Shown one piece after another: positions 50,709-59,620 of a stretch of DNA of 64,000 nucleotides. Position 1 is the first letter of the stretch; each line of letters opens with the position of its first letter. A model generated the notes under the pieces. That model saw nothing but the letters and a program-made list of their open reading frames with translations, made no database searches and was not told the DNA's origin. The translations under genes and the position numbers were made by a program. This stretch comes from JBAOHV01 sp964450685 (lineage in GTDB: Bacteria; Actinomycetota; Acidimicrobiia; Acidimicrobiales; Microtrichaceae). Where the stretch lies: NCBI GenBank assembly GCA_964450685.1, contig CAYVDN010000007.1:1-64000 (forward strand), written 5' to 3'.

Positions 50709-53414
50709 ATGAGCGAGGCCGCCGTTGGAAGGAACGATCCGCCCGCGCGCGCGGAGATGAACTGGCACTCGGCGACGGTCGCCGAGGTCGAGTCCCACCT
50801 AGCCACATCATCACACGGACTGACCTCGGAGGAGGCGGCTGAACGCCTCGCCGTCCATGGCCCGAATGTGCTGCCCGACGAACCACCTCCAAGAGCGTGG
50901 GTCGTCTTCCTGCGCCAGTTCTCGAGCACGTTCATCATCATCCTGCTCGTCGCGGCCTGCGTCACCCTCGCAATGCGCGAGTTCCTCGACACCGCGCTGA
51001 TCCTGGTGGCGCTCCTGTTGAACGCCGTCATCGGCTTCACCCAGGAACGGCGAGCCGAAGGAGCGGTGCGCGCCCTGATCTCGCTGGTAGTCCCGCGGAG
51101 CCGAGTCGTGCGTGACGGACAGGATTGGGAGACCGACAGCCGCGACATCGTTCCTGGCGACCTGATCGTGCTCGAACCCGGCACCCGGATCCCTGCCGAC
51201 TTACGCTTGTCGTCCGTTAACGCGCTGACGATCGACGAGTCTCTCCTCACAGGCGAGTCACTCCCGTCGACCAAGACGTCCAGACCGGTGGGCGAGCACA
51301 CGATGCCTGCCGATCGAACCTCAATGGCTTACACCGGCACCATCGTGGCCAGCGGACGCGGCCGTGGCTACGCCGTGGCGACCGGAACGAATACCGAACT
51401 GGGTGAGATCGCCGGACTCGTCCGTCGCGAACAGGTCGGCAAGCTCCCGCTGCAGGACAGGATGTCGTCGTTCGCCCGTGTGATCGGGACCCTGGTCCTG
51501 GTGGCATCGCTGGTGGCGTTCGTGTCGGGAATCGCCCGCGGGGAATCCGCCGACGGGATGTTCCATGTCGCAGTCGCGATGGCGGTCTCTGCCGTACCCG
51601 AAGGCCTACCCGTCGCGATGACCGTCACGCTGGCGATAGGCGTGACCCGGATGGCGCGCCGCCATGCGGTGCTACGCCGCTTGCCAGCCATGGAGACACT
51701 GGGCAGCACGACGGTCATCGGCTCTGACAAGACCGGCACTCTGACCCAGAACCGGATGGCAGTTCAGGCCATCTGGGCCGGAGGGCGGGTTTTCACCGCC
51801 GAAGAAGCCGTCGGATCGACCGACCATGCCCTCCTACTGGCCCTGAAGACCGGAGTGCTCGCCAACGAAGCCGAACTGGTCCACACCGATGATGGACCGG
51901 TCGCCACCGGGGACCCCACCGAGACCGCCCTGTTGATCGCCGCAGATCAGGCGGGCATCGACCCCGGCGAACTGCGAGACGAGCATCCCGTTCTAGCCGA
52001 GATCCCCTTCGAGGCGCATAGACGCTATTCAGCTTCTTTCCGGGAAGGTCCGAATGGCCAGGAGGTGTTCGTCAAGGGGGCACCCGAGCAGATAATCAAG
52101 ATGTGCTCGACAGTGCTCACCCCCGACGGGCCGATCGAGCTCGACCCCGCGGCGGCCCACGCCGCTGCAAGTGATCTGGCCGCTCGCGGCCTGCGAGTCC
52201 TGGGCATGGCCTACGCGGCCGATGCAACGCACATGAGCGGGTCGGACCAGGACGATGGCTTCGCTGATCCACACGACCTCGTGCTGGTCGGGTTGCAGGG
52301 GATGATGGATCCTCCTCGCTCGGGAGTGAAGGAAGCGATAGCCGCGTGCCATGACGCTGGCGTTCGGGTCGTGATGGTCACCGGGGACCACTCGATAACC
52401 GCCCGCGCCATCGCGATCGAGCTCGGCATCGCGGACAACGAACACGCGAGGGTTCTCACCGGCACCGATCTCAACCACTTGGATGACGACGCCCTCCGTG
52501 ATCTCGTGAACGAGGTCGCTGTCTACGCCCGGGTGTCACCGCACGAGAAGCTCCGAATCGTCCGCTCCCTAGAACATCACGGTCATGTCGTGGCGGTCAC
52601 CGGCGACGGCGTCAACGACGCCCCCGCGCTCCGTGCGGCCGCGATCGGTGTGGCGATGGGACACAGCGGCACCGATGTCGCGCGGGAGGCATCCGACATG
52701 GTGCTCTCGGACGACAACTTCGTGAGCATCGTCTCGGCAATCGAGGAGGGGCGGATCGCGTTCTCGAACATCCGCAAGGTGTCGTTCTTCCTCATCTCGA
52801 CAGCGGCTGCCGAGACGCTTGCGATCCTCCTGTCTGTGTGGCTCGGATGGCCGCTGCTGCTCGTCCCGGCCCAGATCCTCTGGCTCAACCTCGTCACCAA
52901 CGGGGTCCAGGATCTGGCCCTGGCTTTCGAACCGGGAAGCCGCGACAACATGCGACGCCCTCCCCGCCATCCGCGCGAGGGGATCCTGTCACCGATGATG
53001 TGGGAACGCACCGCGCTGGTGGGGGTCGTCATGGCTGCCGGGGCACTGCTCATGTTCCGGTGGGAACTGGGCCAAGGGGGTTCCCTGGTTGCCGCCCAGA
53101 GCGTCGCGCTCAGCACCCTCGTGATCTTCAACATCTTCCAGGCTGGCAACGCCAGGTCGGTCAGCCGCTCGGTCTTCACCCTGAACCCGGTGGCCAACCC
53201 GTTCCTGTTCTGGGCCACCATCGGTGCCGTCACCATTCAGGTCGCCGCCCTCTACTTCCCGCCCACGCAGTTCGTGCTCGGGGTGGAGCCGATCAGCGGC
53301 TCCGCCTGGCTACGGGCGATCCTGACCGCAGCAAGTGTCCTGATCGTGGTCGAGGCCCACAAGGCGCTCAGACGCCGCTGGCCCATCCCGTTGCGACATG
53401 TGTCGGCCGATTGA
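50709..53414 (+). CDS. P-type cation-transporting ATPase (type II)
   Basis: A 901-residue membrane pump. The actuator domain has LTGESLPSTKT. The M4 segment has AVSAVPEGLPVAMTVTLAIG. The phosphorylation site is GSDKTGTLTQNRM. FVKGAPEQI lies in the nucleotide-binding domain. The hinge is VAVTGDGVNDAPALRAAAIG. M6 carries LWLNLVTNGVQDLALAFEPG. The pattern fits type II (Ca2+- or Na+/K+-like) pumps; the ion is not resolved. The ATG at 50709 precedes MSEAAVGRND; ATG 50757 is an alternative. Third codon positions look less G/C-biased than in neighbours, so acquisition is possible. Confidence 0.9.
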   Translation: MSEAAVGRNDPPARAEMNWHSATVAEVESHLATSSHGLTSEEAAERLAVHGPNVLPDEPPPRAWVVFLRQFSSTFIIILLVAACVTLAMREFLDTALILVALLLNAVIGFTQERRAEGAVRALISLVVPRSRVVRDGQDWETDSRDIVPGDLIVLEPGTRIPADLRLSSVNALTIDESLLTGESLPSTKTSRPVGEHTMPADRTSMAYTGTIVASGRGRGYAVATGTNTELGEIAGLVRREQVGKLPLQDRMSSFARVIGTLVLVASLVAFVSGIARGESADGMFHVAVAMAVSAVPEGLPVAMTVTLAIGVTRMARRHAVLRRLPAMETLGSTTVIGSDKTGTLTQNRMAVQAIWAGGRVFTAEEAVGSTDHALLLALKTGVLANEAELVHTDDGPVATGDPTETALLIAADQAGIDPGELRDEHPVLAEIPFEAHRRYSASFREGPNGQEVFVKGAPEQIIKMCSTVLTPDGPIELDPAAAHAAASDLAARGLRVLGMAYAADATHMSGSDQDDGFADPHDLVLVGLQGMMDPPRSGVKEAIAACHDAGVRVVMVTGDHSITARAIAIELGIADNEHARVLTGTDLNHLDDDALRDLVNEVAVYARVSPHEKLRIVRSLEHHGHVVAVTGDGVNDAPALRAAAIGVAMGHSGTDVAREASDMVLSDDNFVSIVSAIEEGRIAFSNIRKVSFFLISTAAAETLAILLSVWLGWPLLLVPAQILWLNLVTNGVQDLALAFEPGSRDNMRRPPRHPREGILSPMMWERTALVGVVMAAGALLMFRWELGQGGSLVAAQSVALSTLVIFNIFQAGNARSVSRSVFTLNPVANPFLFWATIGAVTIQVAALYFPPTQFVLGVEPISGSAWLRAILTAASVLIVVEAHKALRRRWPIPLRHVSAD

Positions 53415-53446
53415 CCGCGCTGCCGCGTTGCTTCGGCTGTGGGTGA

Positions 53447-53690
53447 TCACGTCGCGTTGGCGGTCTCGTAGTCGATGGGGCCGAGCAAGAAGCTCCGCGT
53501 CAGCAGAAGCGCGAGACCCACTCGCTGATGCTGACGTACCAACGCATCCAGCTCCGCCCGTCGTGAGCCTTCACCCAGCACGAGTTCAGCGCTGCGAACC
53601 ACTTCTCCGGAGTCGCCGACCAGTGACTCGACTGCATCGGCTACCGCGTACTCGAGCCAGAAGCCACCCGTGTGAAGCTTGGACCGCAGT
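53447..53690 (-). pseudogene. possible remnant of a PD-(D/E)XK-type nuclease gene
   Basis: The stretch 53415-53757 has no intact gene. On the minus strand a ~75-residue open segment reads GFWLEYAVADAVESLVGDSG, then SRRAELDALVRQHQRVGLAL. The spacing of WLE and ELD is reminiscent of restriction-endonuclease-like folds, where the ELD acid precedes a missing ECK strand. The remaining tail does not match. No proper start is present. It could equally be a chance frame. Confidence 0.25.
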
Positions 53691-53757
53691 TGCTTGTCAG
53701 CATGTCGGTGGCCGCCAATAGCCTCGGAGCACCACCGACAAGGGAGAGGAACCCACC

Positions 53758-54267
53758 GTGTCACGACTCGACTGGAAGCTCGCTGTGCGCATCGCCGGCT
53801 TCGCGCTGCTCGCTCTGCTCGCGCTGAACAACTTCTACGCCTGGACCCCCGACAACGACAGCGGCGGCGCAGTCGACAGCACAGAGTTCGATTCGGCGAC
53901 GTACTCGGAGCTTCTCAGCGCGGCTGCGGCCGACAACGAGGTCAACGCCGACAACACCGACTCGGCGCCACAGCAGCAGGTTGCCAACGGCTGGTACACC
54001 AACGACCTGCTCAACACGATGACGCTGCACAACATCGAAGCGCTCGACACCATCACCGCCAACCAGACCGCCCAGGTCGACCTCGCCTCCGATTCCGGGC
54101 ATCGCATCGCGACCCTGCTGCTGTTGGGCGTATTGGCAGTGGTGTGGCACGGAGCGACGCTCTCCTTCGCCCCAACTCGACGAGAGCGCGGAGCAGCGTT
54201 CACCGTGACGAACCTCCCGCCCCCACCACCGAACGTGGCGGGGCGGCCCTCTCCCCCAGCACCCTGA
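53758..54267 (+). CDS. two-helix membrane protein, unknown
   Basis: A 169-residue product with helices at residues ~10-26 (VRIAGFALLALLALNNF) and ~117-136 (IATLLLLGVLAVVWHGATL). An exported ~90-residue segment between them is rich in Asp, Asn and Thr, and the C-terminus is Pro-rich and cytoplasmic. The GTG at 53758 follows GGGAGAGGAA by about 7 bases. No family recognised. It precedes the tRNA-Lys gene. Confidence 0.75.
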   Translation: MSRLDWKLAVRIAGFALLALLALNNFYAWTPDNDSGGAVDSTEFDSATYSELLSAAAADNEVNADNTDSAPQQQVANGWYTNDLLNTMTLHNIEALDTITANQTAQVDLASDSGHRIATLLLLGVLAVVWHGATLSFAPTRRERGAAFTVTNLPPPPPNVAGRPSPPAP

Positions 54268-54443
54268 ACCCGCGGCGCTATCCCGGAATAGCTAGCGACC
54301 GCCGCCAGACGCGCTAGAGCGAATCACCCAAGACAGCCGCCGTCGGTTCGGTGCGCACGTCAGGCGACCCCGGGACCGCCATTTTCGGGTGCTGGTAACA
54401 CCCGTTATCTCGCGCGTTCTCTTGCGGGTTATCTTGCAGTCCC

Positions 54444-54516
54444 GGGCCTCTAGCTCAGTTGGTAGAGCAGTGGACTTTTAATCCATCGGTCGTGGGTTCG
54501 AGTCCCACGGGGCCCA
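54444..54516 (+). tRNA. tRNA-Lys(UUU)
   Basis: A 73-nt cloverleaf. The 7-bp acceptor pairs GGGCCTC with GGGGCCC (one G-U). It has a normal D-arm (AGCTCAGTTGGTAGAGC), an anticodon loop CTTTTAA with anticodon TTT, the T-arm GTGGGTTCGAGTCCCAC, and discriminator A at 54516. CCA is not encoded. Upstream a repeated GTTATCT motif (about 54396 and 54429) may be part of the promoter. Confidence 0.97.
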
Positions 54517-54651
54517 CTCCACAACAGGCTGCTTCCCACCAGTCGGGTGGTGTGATCAATGGACGTGGCCCCCAGCGGTGCGTAACGTTGGTCAGCGACG
54601 TGCCGGCCGGTAAGGCCGGCTGATCACTGGGCGAACGATCCGGGGGGATTC

Positions 54652-56082
54652 ATGGGGCAGATTTCCGTACCAGCACGACGCGCACGCCGCTGGGCGTTTG
54701 CAGCGCTGGCAGCACCGGCACTGGTGCTGGGGGCGGCGTGCACCACGCCACCGCAGCCGACCGCGCCGCTGGTGGTCAACACGACCGCCGACACCTTCGA
54801 CGGTACGTGTGACACGACGGACTGCTCGTTGCGTGACGCAATCGCCGCGTCGAACGCGTTGGTGCCGACGGGCGGACTGCCGAACCGGATCAATGTCCCT
54901 GCCGGCAACTTCACCCTCGCCACGGACACGACGATCGCCGTTACACGGCCCGTCATCATCAGTGGCGCGGGCGCGGCGCTGACGACCCTCGACGTGACCG
55001 GCTCGACGGTCCCTTCCCCGGGCGGAGTGATCCAGCCGCAGGCGTCGGTGGTCATCGGATCGATGGCCTTCGTGAGCACCGACGCAACGCCGTCGGACGT
55101 GCTCCTCTCCTGCACAGGTCAAGCGGTGCGCACGGCGACTGTCATGAACGCCACGGCGTCTGGGCTCGCTGCCCTCGTGGCGGAGTGCGACTCGACCGTG
55201 GTCAGCACGGCGGTGACCGGCCCGACCACTGCGATCGCTCCGTTCGCTCTGGCGGTCAGCAACAGCACGGTGCCGATGGCTTCCGGAACGCTCGACCCGG
55301 TGCGCATGTCCTTCGTGTCGAGCGTGGTGACCGGCCCGTCGGCAGCTGACGGCACCGTGGAGAACACGGCGCTCAGCATCCAGCCCCGCCTGAGCCAGGT
55401 GAACGTACCGGTGTCGTTCACCGGGTCCCGTCTGATCGGCGTCGACCTGGTGCTGGGCGGTGTGGCGCCCGGGTCGCTCGACGTCGCGGTGCTCTCTTCG
55501 AGCTTCGGCCAGACCGGCCCCGATGGTCCCGTCCAGTTGAAGATCGGCGCCGGCTCCAAGGCACGTATCGTCAACTCGACCGTCTACGGCGGTGGTCCCG
55601 CCGGTGCGATCATGGTCGAAGGCACCCTGACCGCCGAGTCGGTCACCGCTACGACCAACGGCCCGACGATCGTGCGCAGCGCCATCGCCTCGGTCACGAC
55701 CCGTCGTTCGATCCTCAGCGCCGCTTCGGGCGACACCTGCTCGGCCGCGATCAACAGCCTCGGCTACAACCTGACCGTCGGTTCCTCGTGCGGCCTGGCC
55801 GCAGCGACGGACTCGACCGTCGCGAACGAGGCAGCGCTCGGACTCGATGTCATCGACACCTGGGGCAACGTCGCCCCGTCACTGCACCGAATCCCGATCG
55901 CGGGCAGCCCTGCGCTCGACGCGATCGCGCCGGGTCTCCCGAACGACCTGGACTGCCCGACCGAGGCAGGTCAGGGCCGCAGCATCGACGCCCGCGGCGT
56001 CCTTCGCCCGCAGGGGACCGGGTGCGACATCGGAGCGCTGGAGCTACAGGTGACCCCACCACCCCCAGAACCGGCCGAGTGA
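54652..56082 (+). CDS. secreted CSLREA-domain, parallel beta-helix-like lipoprotein
   Basis: A 476-residue exported protein. The signal is RWAFAALAAPALVLGAAC with a Cys at a lipobox position. The CSLREA-type motif TCDTTDCSLRDAIAASNAL is near residue 55. Repetitive beta-helix-like sequence follows. The C-terminus has the choice-of-anchor Q pattern AGSPALDAIAP, then IDARGVLRPQGTGCDIGALE. It is probably a surface adhesin or polysaccharide-binding protein. It starts 135 bases after the tRNA and converges on the GH38-like gene. Confidence 0.88.
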   Translation: MGQISVPARRARRWAFAALAAPALVLGAACTTPPQPTAPLVVNTTADTFDGTCDTTDCSLRDAIAASNALVPTGGLPNRINVPAGNFTLATDTTIAVTRPVIISGAGAALTTLDVTGSTVPSPGGVIQPQASVVIGSMAFVSTDATPSDVLLSCTGQAVRTATVMNATASGLAALVAECDSTVVSTAVTGPTTAIAPFALAVSNSTVPMASGTLDPVRMSFVSSVVTGPSAADGTVENTALSIQPRLSQVNVPVSFTGSRLIGVDLVLGGVAPGSLDVAVLSSSFGQTGPDGPVQLKIGAGSKARIVNSTVYGGGPAGAIMVEGTLTAESVTATTNGPTIVRSAIASVTTRRSILSAASGDTCSAAINSLGYNLTVGSSCGLAAATDSTVANEAALGLDVIDTWGNVAPSLHRIPIAGSPALDAIAPGLPNDLDCPTEAGQGRSIDARGVLRPQGTGCDIGALELQVTPPPPEPAE

Positions 56083-56108
56083 TCGCCTGAGCTGACCGCT
56101 CAACCGGT

Positions 56109-58178
56109 TCAACTGAAGCGCACCGACGTCCGGCAGCGGCCGTCGCCCTCGACCCACATGGGGAAGTTCGTGCCCCACAGGTTGGCGTGTACGCACACGT
56201 GCCAGCCGTCCGACAGCCAACCGTCCGGCAGTGCCGCCTGCTCGTCGTCCCAGACGAGCAGGCGTGGAGGGCCGGGCGCCACCAGGCCGGTGTCCATCAG
56301 GTCGATCGTCGTACCGTCGGAGTGGACCAGGCGGTCGGCCACATGGAGTCGTCTCGCTCCACCGGCGACGACGTCGAACGGCGACACCTCCGCACCGAGC
56401 TTGACCATCCGCCACCCGACCGGATCGGTCACCCGCGGCGACAGCCGCCACCACAGCGCACCCGGCCACCGGGCAGCGGGTCTGTCCCACCAGGCGAGTT
56501 CCAGCTCCAGCCCCGTGCCCGCCGCGGCGGAGCGGAGCGTCGTGCGGTAGCTGGACGGCACGGCGACCGGGTCGTCAGGTGCTGCGTCGATGCGCTGCTC
56601 TACGACGAGCAGCGGACCCCTCTCGTCTTCGCCCACCCACGCACCCACCAGCCTCGTTCCCCACCAAGCCGATCGGGCCCCGCTGTGCTCGAGTCCCGGC
56701 TTGGTGTTGTCCCATCGAGCCCACCACTCGTTGTCCGGGGTGACCGAGGCGTTGTAGGTGGAGTACCAGCGTTCGAAGTCGTCTGCGTCGAAGGTCTGCT
56801 GGCCGACCGCACACAGCACGCCGGCGCCATCGAGCACAGATCCATCGAGCACGGAACCGTCGCTATCGACTCGCAGCGAGCGCCCTCCGAGTTCCACCAC
56901 CTGGTCGACGGCAACTGGCTCGAGCGCTTCGGTGGACAGCCGCCGGGGCGACTCCCGCGACGACGCGAGCTCGGCCGCGGCGTCATCCGCCAGGCTGCAG
57001 TGGCAAGACGCGCGCAGCAGTTCGACGTACTCGTCCAGCAGGGACCGCTGCTCCTGCCAGCTCGCCTCGAACCGCCTGGTCGCTTCGTCGTCGCGGACCT
57101 CGGCCAGCTCGGACGCGCTCCAGTGCGTCGTATCGGGCCAGTGGGACTTCTGGTCAAGCCCCCACGTGTGCTCTGCGACCAACAGCAGACGGGTCGACGC
57201 GGCGCGCAGGCCGGGGTCGTCGGCGGACACCTCGCCGTCGCGGATCCACCCGGCTCGCTGTCTGGCCAGGGCCCGGAAGCCCGCGACCTTGACCGGATCG
57301 GATCCCACACCGTGGATCCAGGTATCGCCCAGCTCGGCGGTCACGACAGGCAGCGTCGCACGGGCCGAGCGAACAGCCAGCGCCACATCGTCGAGCGTCC
57401 CCGCCACCACCTCGGCACCGGGGAACCGCGCGGCGAGCGAGTCGAACGCTGCGGTCACCTCGGCTGCCGAGCGCGGTCCGAGGTTGTCGCCCGTCACGTC
57501 CACTGCGACCGCCACCCCGGTGCCCCGGATCACCTGGACATCGCCGTAGCCACCCGGCTGGTACATCACCGAGATCTCGGCTGATCCGGCACGCCACACG
57601 AACTGATCGGGAACCGCGGGTGTGGCGGCCGCCGGGTTCACGCCGATGTGCAACAACTCGACCCCCGCGTCGGCGAGCAACGGGACCAGCGAGCGGGTGT
57701 GGCCAGGCACGTCGGTCATCTTCGCTGCGAGCGTGCGTCGACCGAACCGGCGGTCCAGCTCGGCCGACAGCGACAGTCCGTGCTCGACGAGCGAGCGGTC
57801 GGCGAACTCGGTGTGCAGCGTGAACGGCATCGCGTGCCAGCACAGGTCACCCTGCTCGATCGCCCGCTCGATCGTTGCCCTTCGCTGCCGATCGACGGTT
57901 TGCAACGCCTCGGTCAGGATCCACGAACCCGTGGTCCAACGAAACCGGGCGGGACCGCCAGCCGCGCGCAACTCGGCGGCAGTGGCGACTGCACGGGGAA
58001 AGAAGTCGTCCAGGTACCGCTTCCTGACCGTTGCGGCCAGATCGGTGAAACCCACGTCCAGGTGAGTCTTGGCGACGTAGAGGACCCGCTCGACGGGAGG
58101 TTCCGCTGCGTCACCCACCCGTGCGAGCGTACCGACCGGCCCGCCATCTCGTGGCGCCCGGGCAGACATCGCAGTCAC
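56109..58178 (-). CDS. GH38-like glycosyl hydrolase (DUF5054-type)
   Basis: A 689-residue protein with an alpha-mannosidase-like N-terminal domain: RVLYVAKTHLDVGFTDLAAT (the HxD motif of GH38). It also has RFRWTTGSWILTEALQ, CWHAMPFTLHTEFADRSLV and KMTDVPGHTRSLVPLLADAG. The C-terminal half is beta-rich. It matches the DUF5054 group of GH38-like enzymes. There is no signal peptide, so it is probably cytoplasmic. Substrate unknown. Confidence 0.82.
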   Translation of the reverse strand: MTAMSARAPRDGGPVGTLARVGDAAEPPVERVLYVAKTHLDVGFTDLAATVRKRYLDDFFPRAVATAAELRAAGGPARFRWTTGSWILTEALQTVDRQRRATIERAIEQGDLCWHAMPFTLHTEFADRSLVEHGLSLSAELDRRFGRRTLAAKMTDVPGHTRSLVPLLADAGVELLHIGVNPAAATPAVPDQFVWRAGSAEISVMYQPGGYGDVQVIRGTGVAVAVDVTGDNLGPRSAAEVTAAFDSLAARFPGAEVVAGTLDDVALAVRSARATLPVVTAELGDTWIHGVGSDPVKVAGFRALARQRAGWIRDGEVSADDPGLRAASTRLLLVAEHTWGLDQKSHWPDTTHWSASELAEVRDDEATRRFEASWQEQRSLLDEYVELLRASCHCSLADDAAAELASSRESPRRLSTEALEPVAVDQVVELGGRSLRVDSDGSVLDGSVLDGAGVLCAVGQQTFDADDFERWYSTYNASVTPDNEWWARWDNTKPGLEHSGARSAWWGTRLVGAWVGEDERGPLLVVEQRIDAAPDDPVAVPSSYRTTLRSAAAGTGLELELAWWDRPAARWPGALWWRLSPRVTDPVGWRMVKLGAEVSPFDVVAGGARRLHVADRLVHSDGTTIDLMDTGLVAPGPPRLLVWDDEQAALPDGWLSDGWHVCVHANLWGTNFPMWVEGDGRCRTSVRFS

Positions 58179-58329
58179 CGGCCCGGCGGCGAGGCACCAC
58201 TAGGGTTCTTGACCATTGAGGTTCGGGGGATACCAGGCGACCCTTTCTCCCGGACCGATCCTCTCCGAGCGAGGAATCCTGAACTGGTTGTCAACCCGCC
58301 GGGCGGGCGAAGCGTTGGTAGGGAGTGTG

Positions 58330-58860
58330 GTGCGACGAAGCCGAGGCGATGACGCCTTCCGGGAGTTCTACGAGCGGATGCAGCCCCGTGCCGTCTCGGT
58401 GGCGCGCCGCCTTGTCGGCAATCCTGCGACTGCCGAAGACCTTGCGGGCGAGGCGTTCGCACGTGCCTACGCCCGCTGGTCCAAGGTCAGCGTCCACCCC
58501 AACCCCGACGCCTGGGTGCTGCGGGTCGTCGGGAACCTCGCCGTGGACCACGTCCGCCGCGAGGCCCGCCGTCCCGACCTGCGCGACGAGAGCGTCGCGG
58601 GCGACAACGCGGGAGACGGCGCGGCACTCCGGGTCGATCTGGCACGGGCGCTGCACCGACTATCGGGGAGACAACAAGAGGTGCTGGTGATGCGCTATCT
58701 GATCGACCTGACCGAGGAGGACGTGGCTGTGTCGCTCGGTATGACGACCGGGTCGGTGAAGACCCACTTGCACCGTGCGACCACCAAGCTGCGGTCCGAA
58801 CTCGCCGACGTCGACCTGACAGCAGGAACACCAACTGGTTCGGGGGTGAGTGATGTCTGA
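58330..58860 (+). CDS. ECF-type RNA polymerase sigma factor
   Basis: A 176-residue sigma-70 family factor. Region 2 has FREFYERMQPRAVSVARRLV and EDLAGEAFARAYARW, with NPDAWVLRVVGNLAVDHVRR. Region 4 has LSGRQQEVLVMRYLIDLTEED and GMTTGSVKTHLHRATTKLR. The GTG at 58330 follows AGGGAG by 4 bases; the frame is open further upstream to a TTG at 58216. Its stop overlaps the next gene, a likely anti-sigma. Upstream TTGACC and TACCAG hexamers (58209, 58231) may be the promoter. Confidence 0.9.
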   Translation: MRRSRGDDAFREFYERMQPRAVSVARRLVGNPATAEDLAGEAFARAYARWSKVSVHPNPDAWVLRVVGNLAVDHVRREARRPDLRDESVAGDNAGDGAALRVDLARALHRLSGRQQEVLVMRYLIDLTEEDVAVSLGMTTGSVKTHLHRATTKLRSELADVDLTAGTPTGSGVSDV

Positions 58861-59581
58861 GCGCAACTCGCAGTCCTTCCCGCCTGTGGGCGACCCCGAC
58901 CGGCTGGACGCGATCGTCCGGCGTGGCCGCTCCCTGCGCCGACGCCGCCAACTCGGCGCGGCGGGCGCCGGCCTGGGTGGCACCCTGGCGGTGGTGCTCG
59001 CGGTGACTCTGGCGCTGGGCAGCGGCGGCGGCTCGACCGATCCGGACATCGTCGCCGACGACCCGACGTCGTCGACCACCACCACGACCACCACCCTGCC
59101 GCCCATGCCCTCGACGCTGACCGTCACCGTCGAGTCCGGCTCCCCTGCGACGATCGTCGTGGCTGACCCCGCCCAGCCTGCAGGGTCGACCACCACCCAG
59201 TGCGTGACCGTGACCCTCTACGGGCCCACCACCGACACCGGCGACCCGGCAGCCGCACCGTTCGCTGGTGAGGGCACGGCCTGCGCGCCGGGTTCGTCGC
59301 TGAACGGCACCGGTGTGGTGGACATCAGGCCGGCCGGACCTCAGCTCGTCCAGATCGGCTGTGCAGCGGTGGTCAAGTCTCCGCCTCCGGCAGATGTCGC
59401 CAGCGATGCCGTAGCGCCGGGGCGCACCACCTTCCGCCTGTCCGCACCCGACCTGGCGGCAGGTGAGTACACGGTCGATGCCTCCGCGGTGTCGGGTCTT
59501 GGCGACGGCTGCGACCCCGAACAGCCGGGCTTCGAGCGGGAGAACTCCGCCACCGGATCCGGCTCCGTCCTTCTGCCCTGA
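58853..59581 (+). CDS. membrane protein coupled to the ECF sigma factor, putative anti-sigma
   Basis: A 242-residue product. A ~35-residue basic cytoplasmic N-terminus (DRLDAIVRRGRSLRRRRQLG) precedes one membrane helix (about 38-56), a Thr-rich linker and an exported beta-rich domain with four cysteines. The layout is that of a single-pass anti-sigma factor, but no zinc-binding HxxxCxxC motif is present. The ATG at 58853 overlaps the sigma gene's stop, so they are co-translated. Confidence 0.75.
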   Translation: MSERNSQSFPPVGDPDRLDAIVRRGRSLRRRRQLGAAGAGLGGTLAVVLAVTLALGSGGGSTDPDIVADDPTSSTTTTTTTLPPMPSTLTVTVESGSPATIVVADPAQPAGSTTTQCVTVTLYGPTTDTGDPAAAPFAGEGTACAPGSSLNGTGVVDIRPAGPQLVQIGCAAVVKSPPPADVASDAVAPGRTTFRLSAPDLAAGEYTVDASAVSGLGDGCDPEQPGFERENSATGSGSVLLP

Positions 59582-59620
59582 CCGTTCTGGGGTCCTCCGA
59601 CCTCTGCCAGAATTGGGGGC

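Noticed and set aside
54444..56082. tRNA-Lys as an integration site with a downstream island
   Set aside because: No integrase and no direct repeat of the tRNA 3' end are visible downstream, and the following genes look chromosomal.
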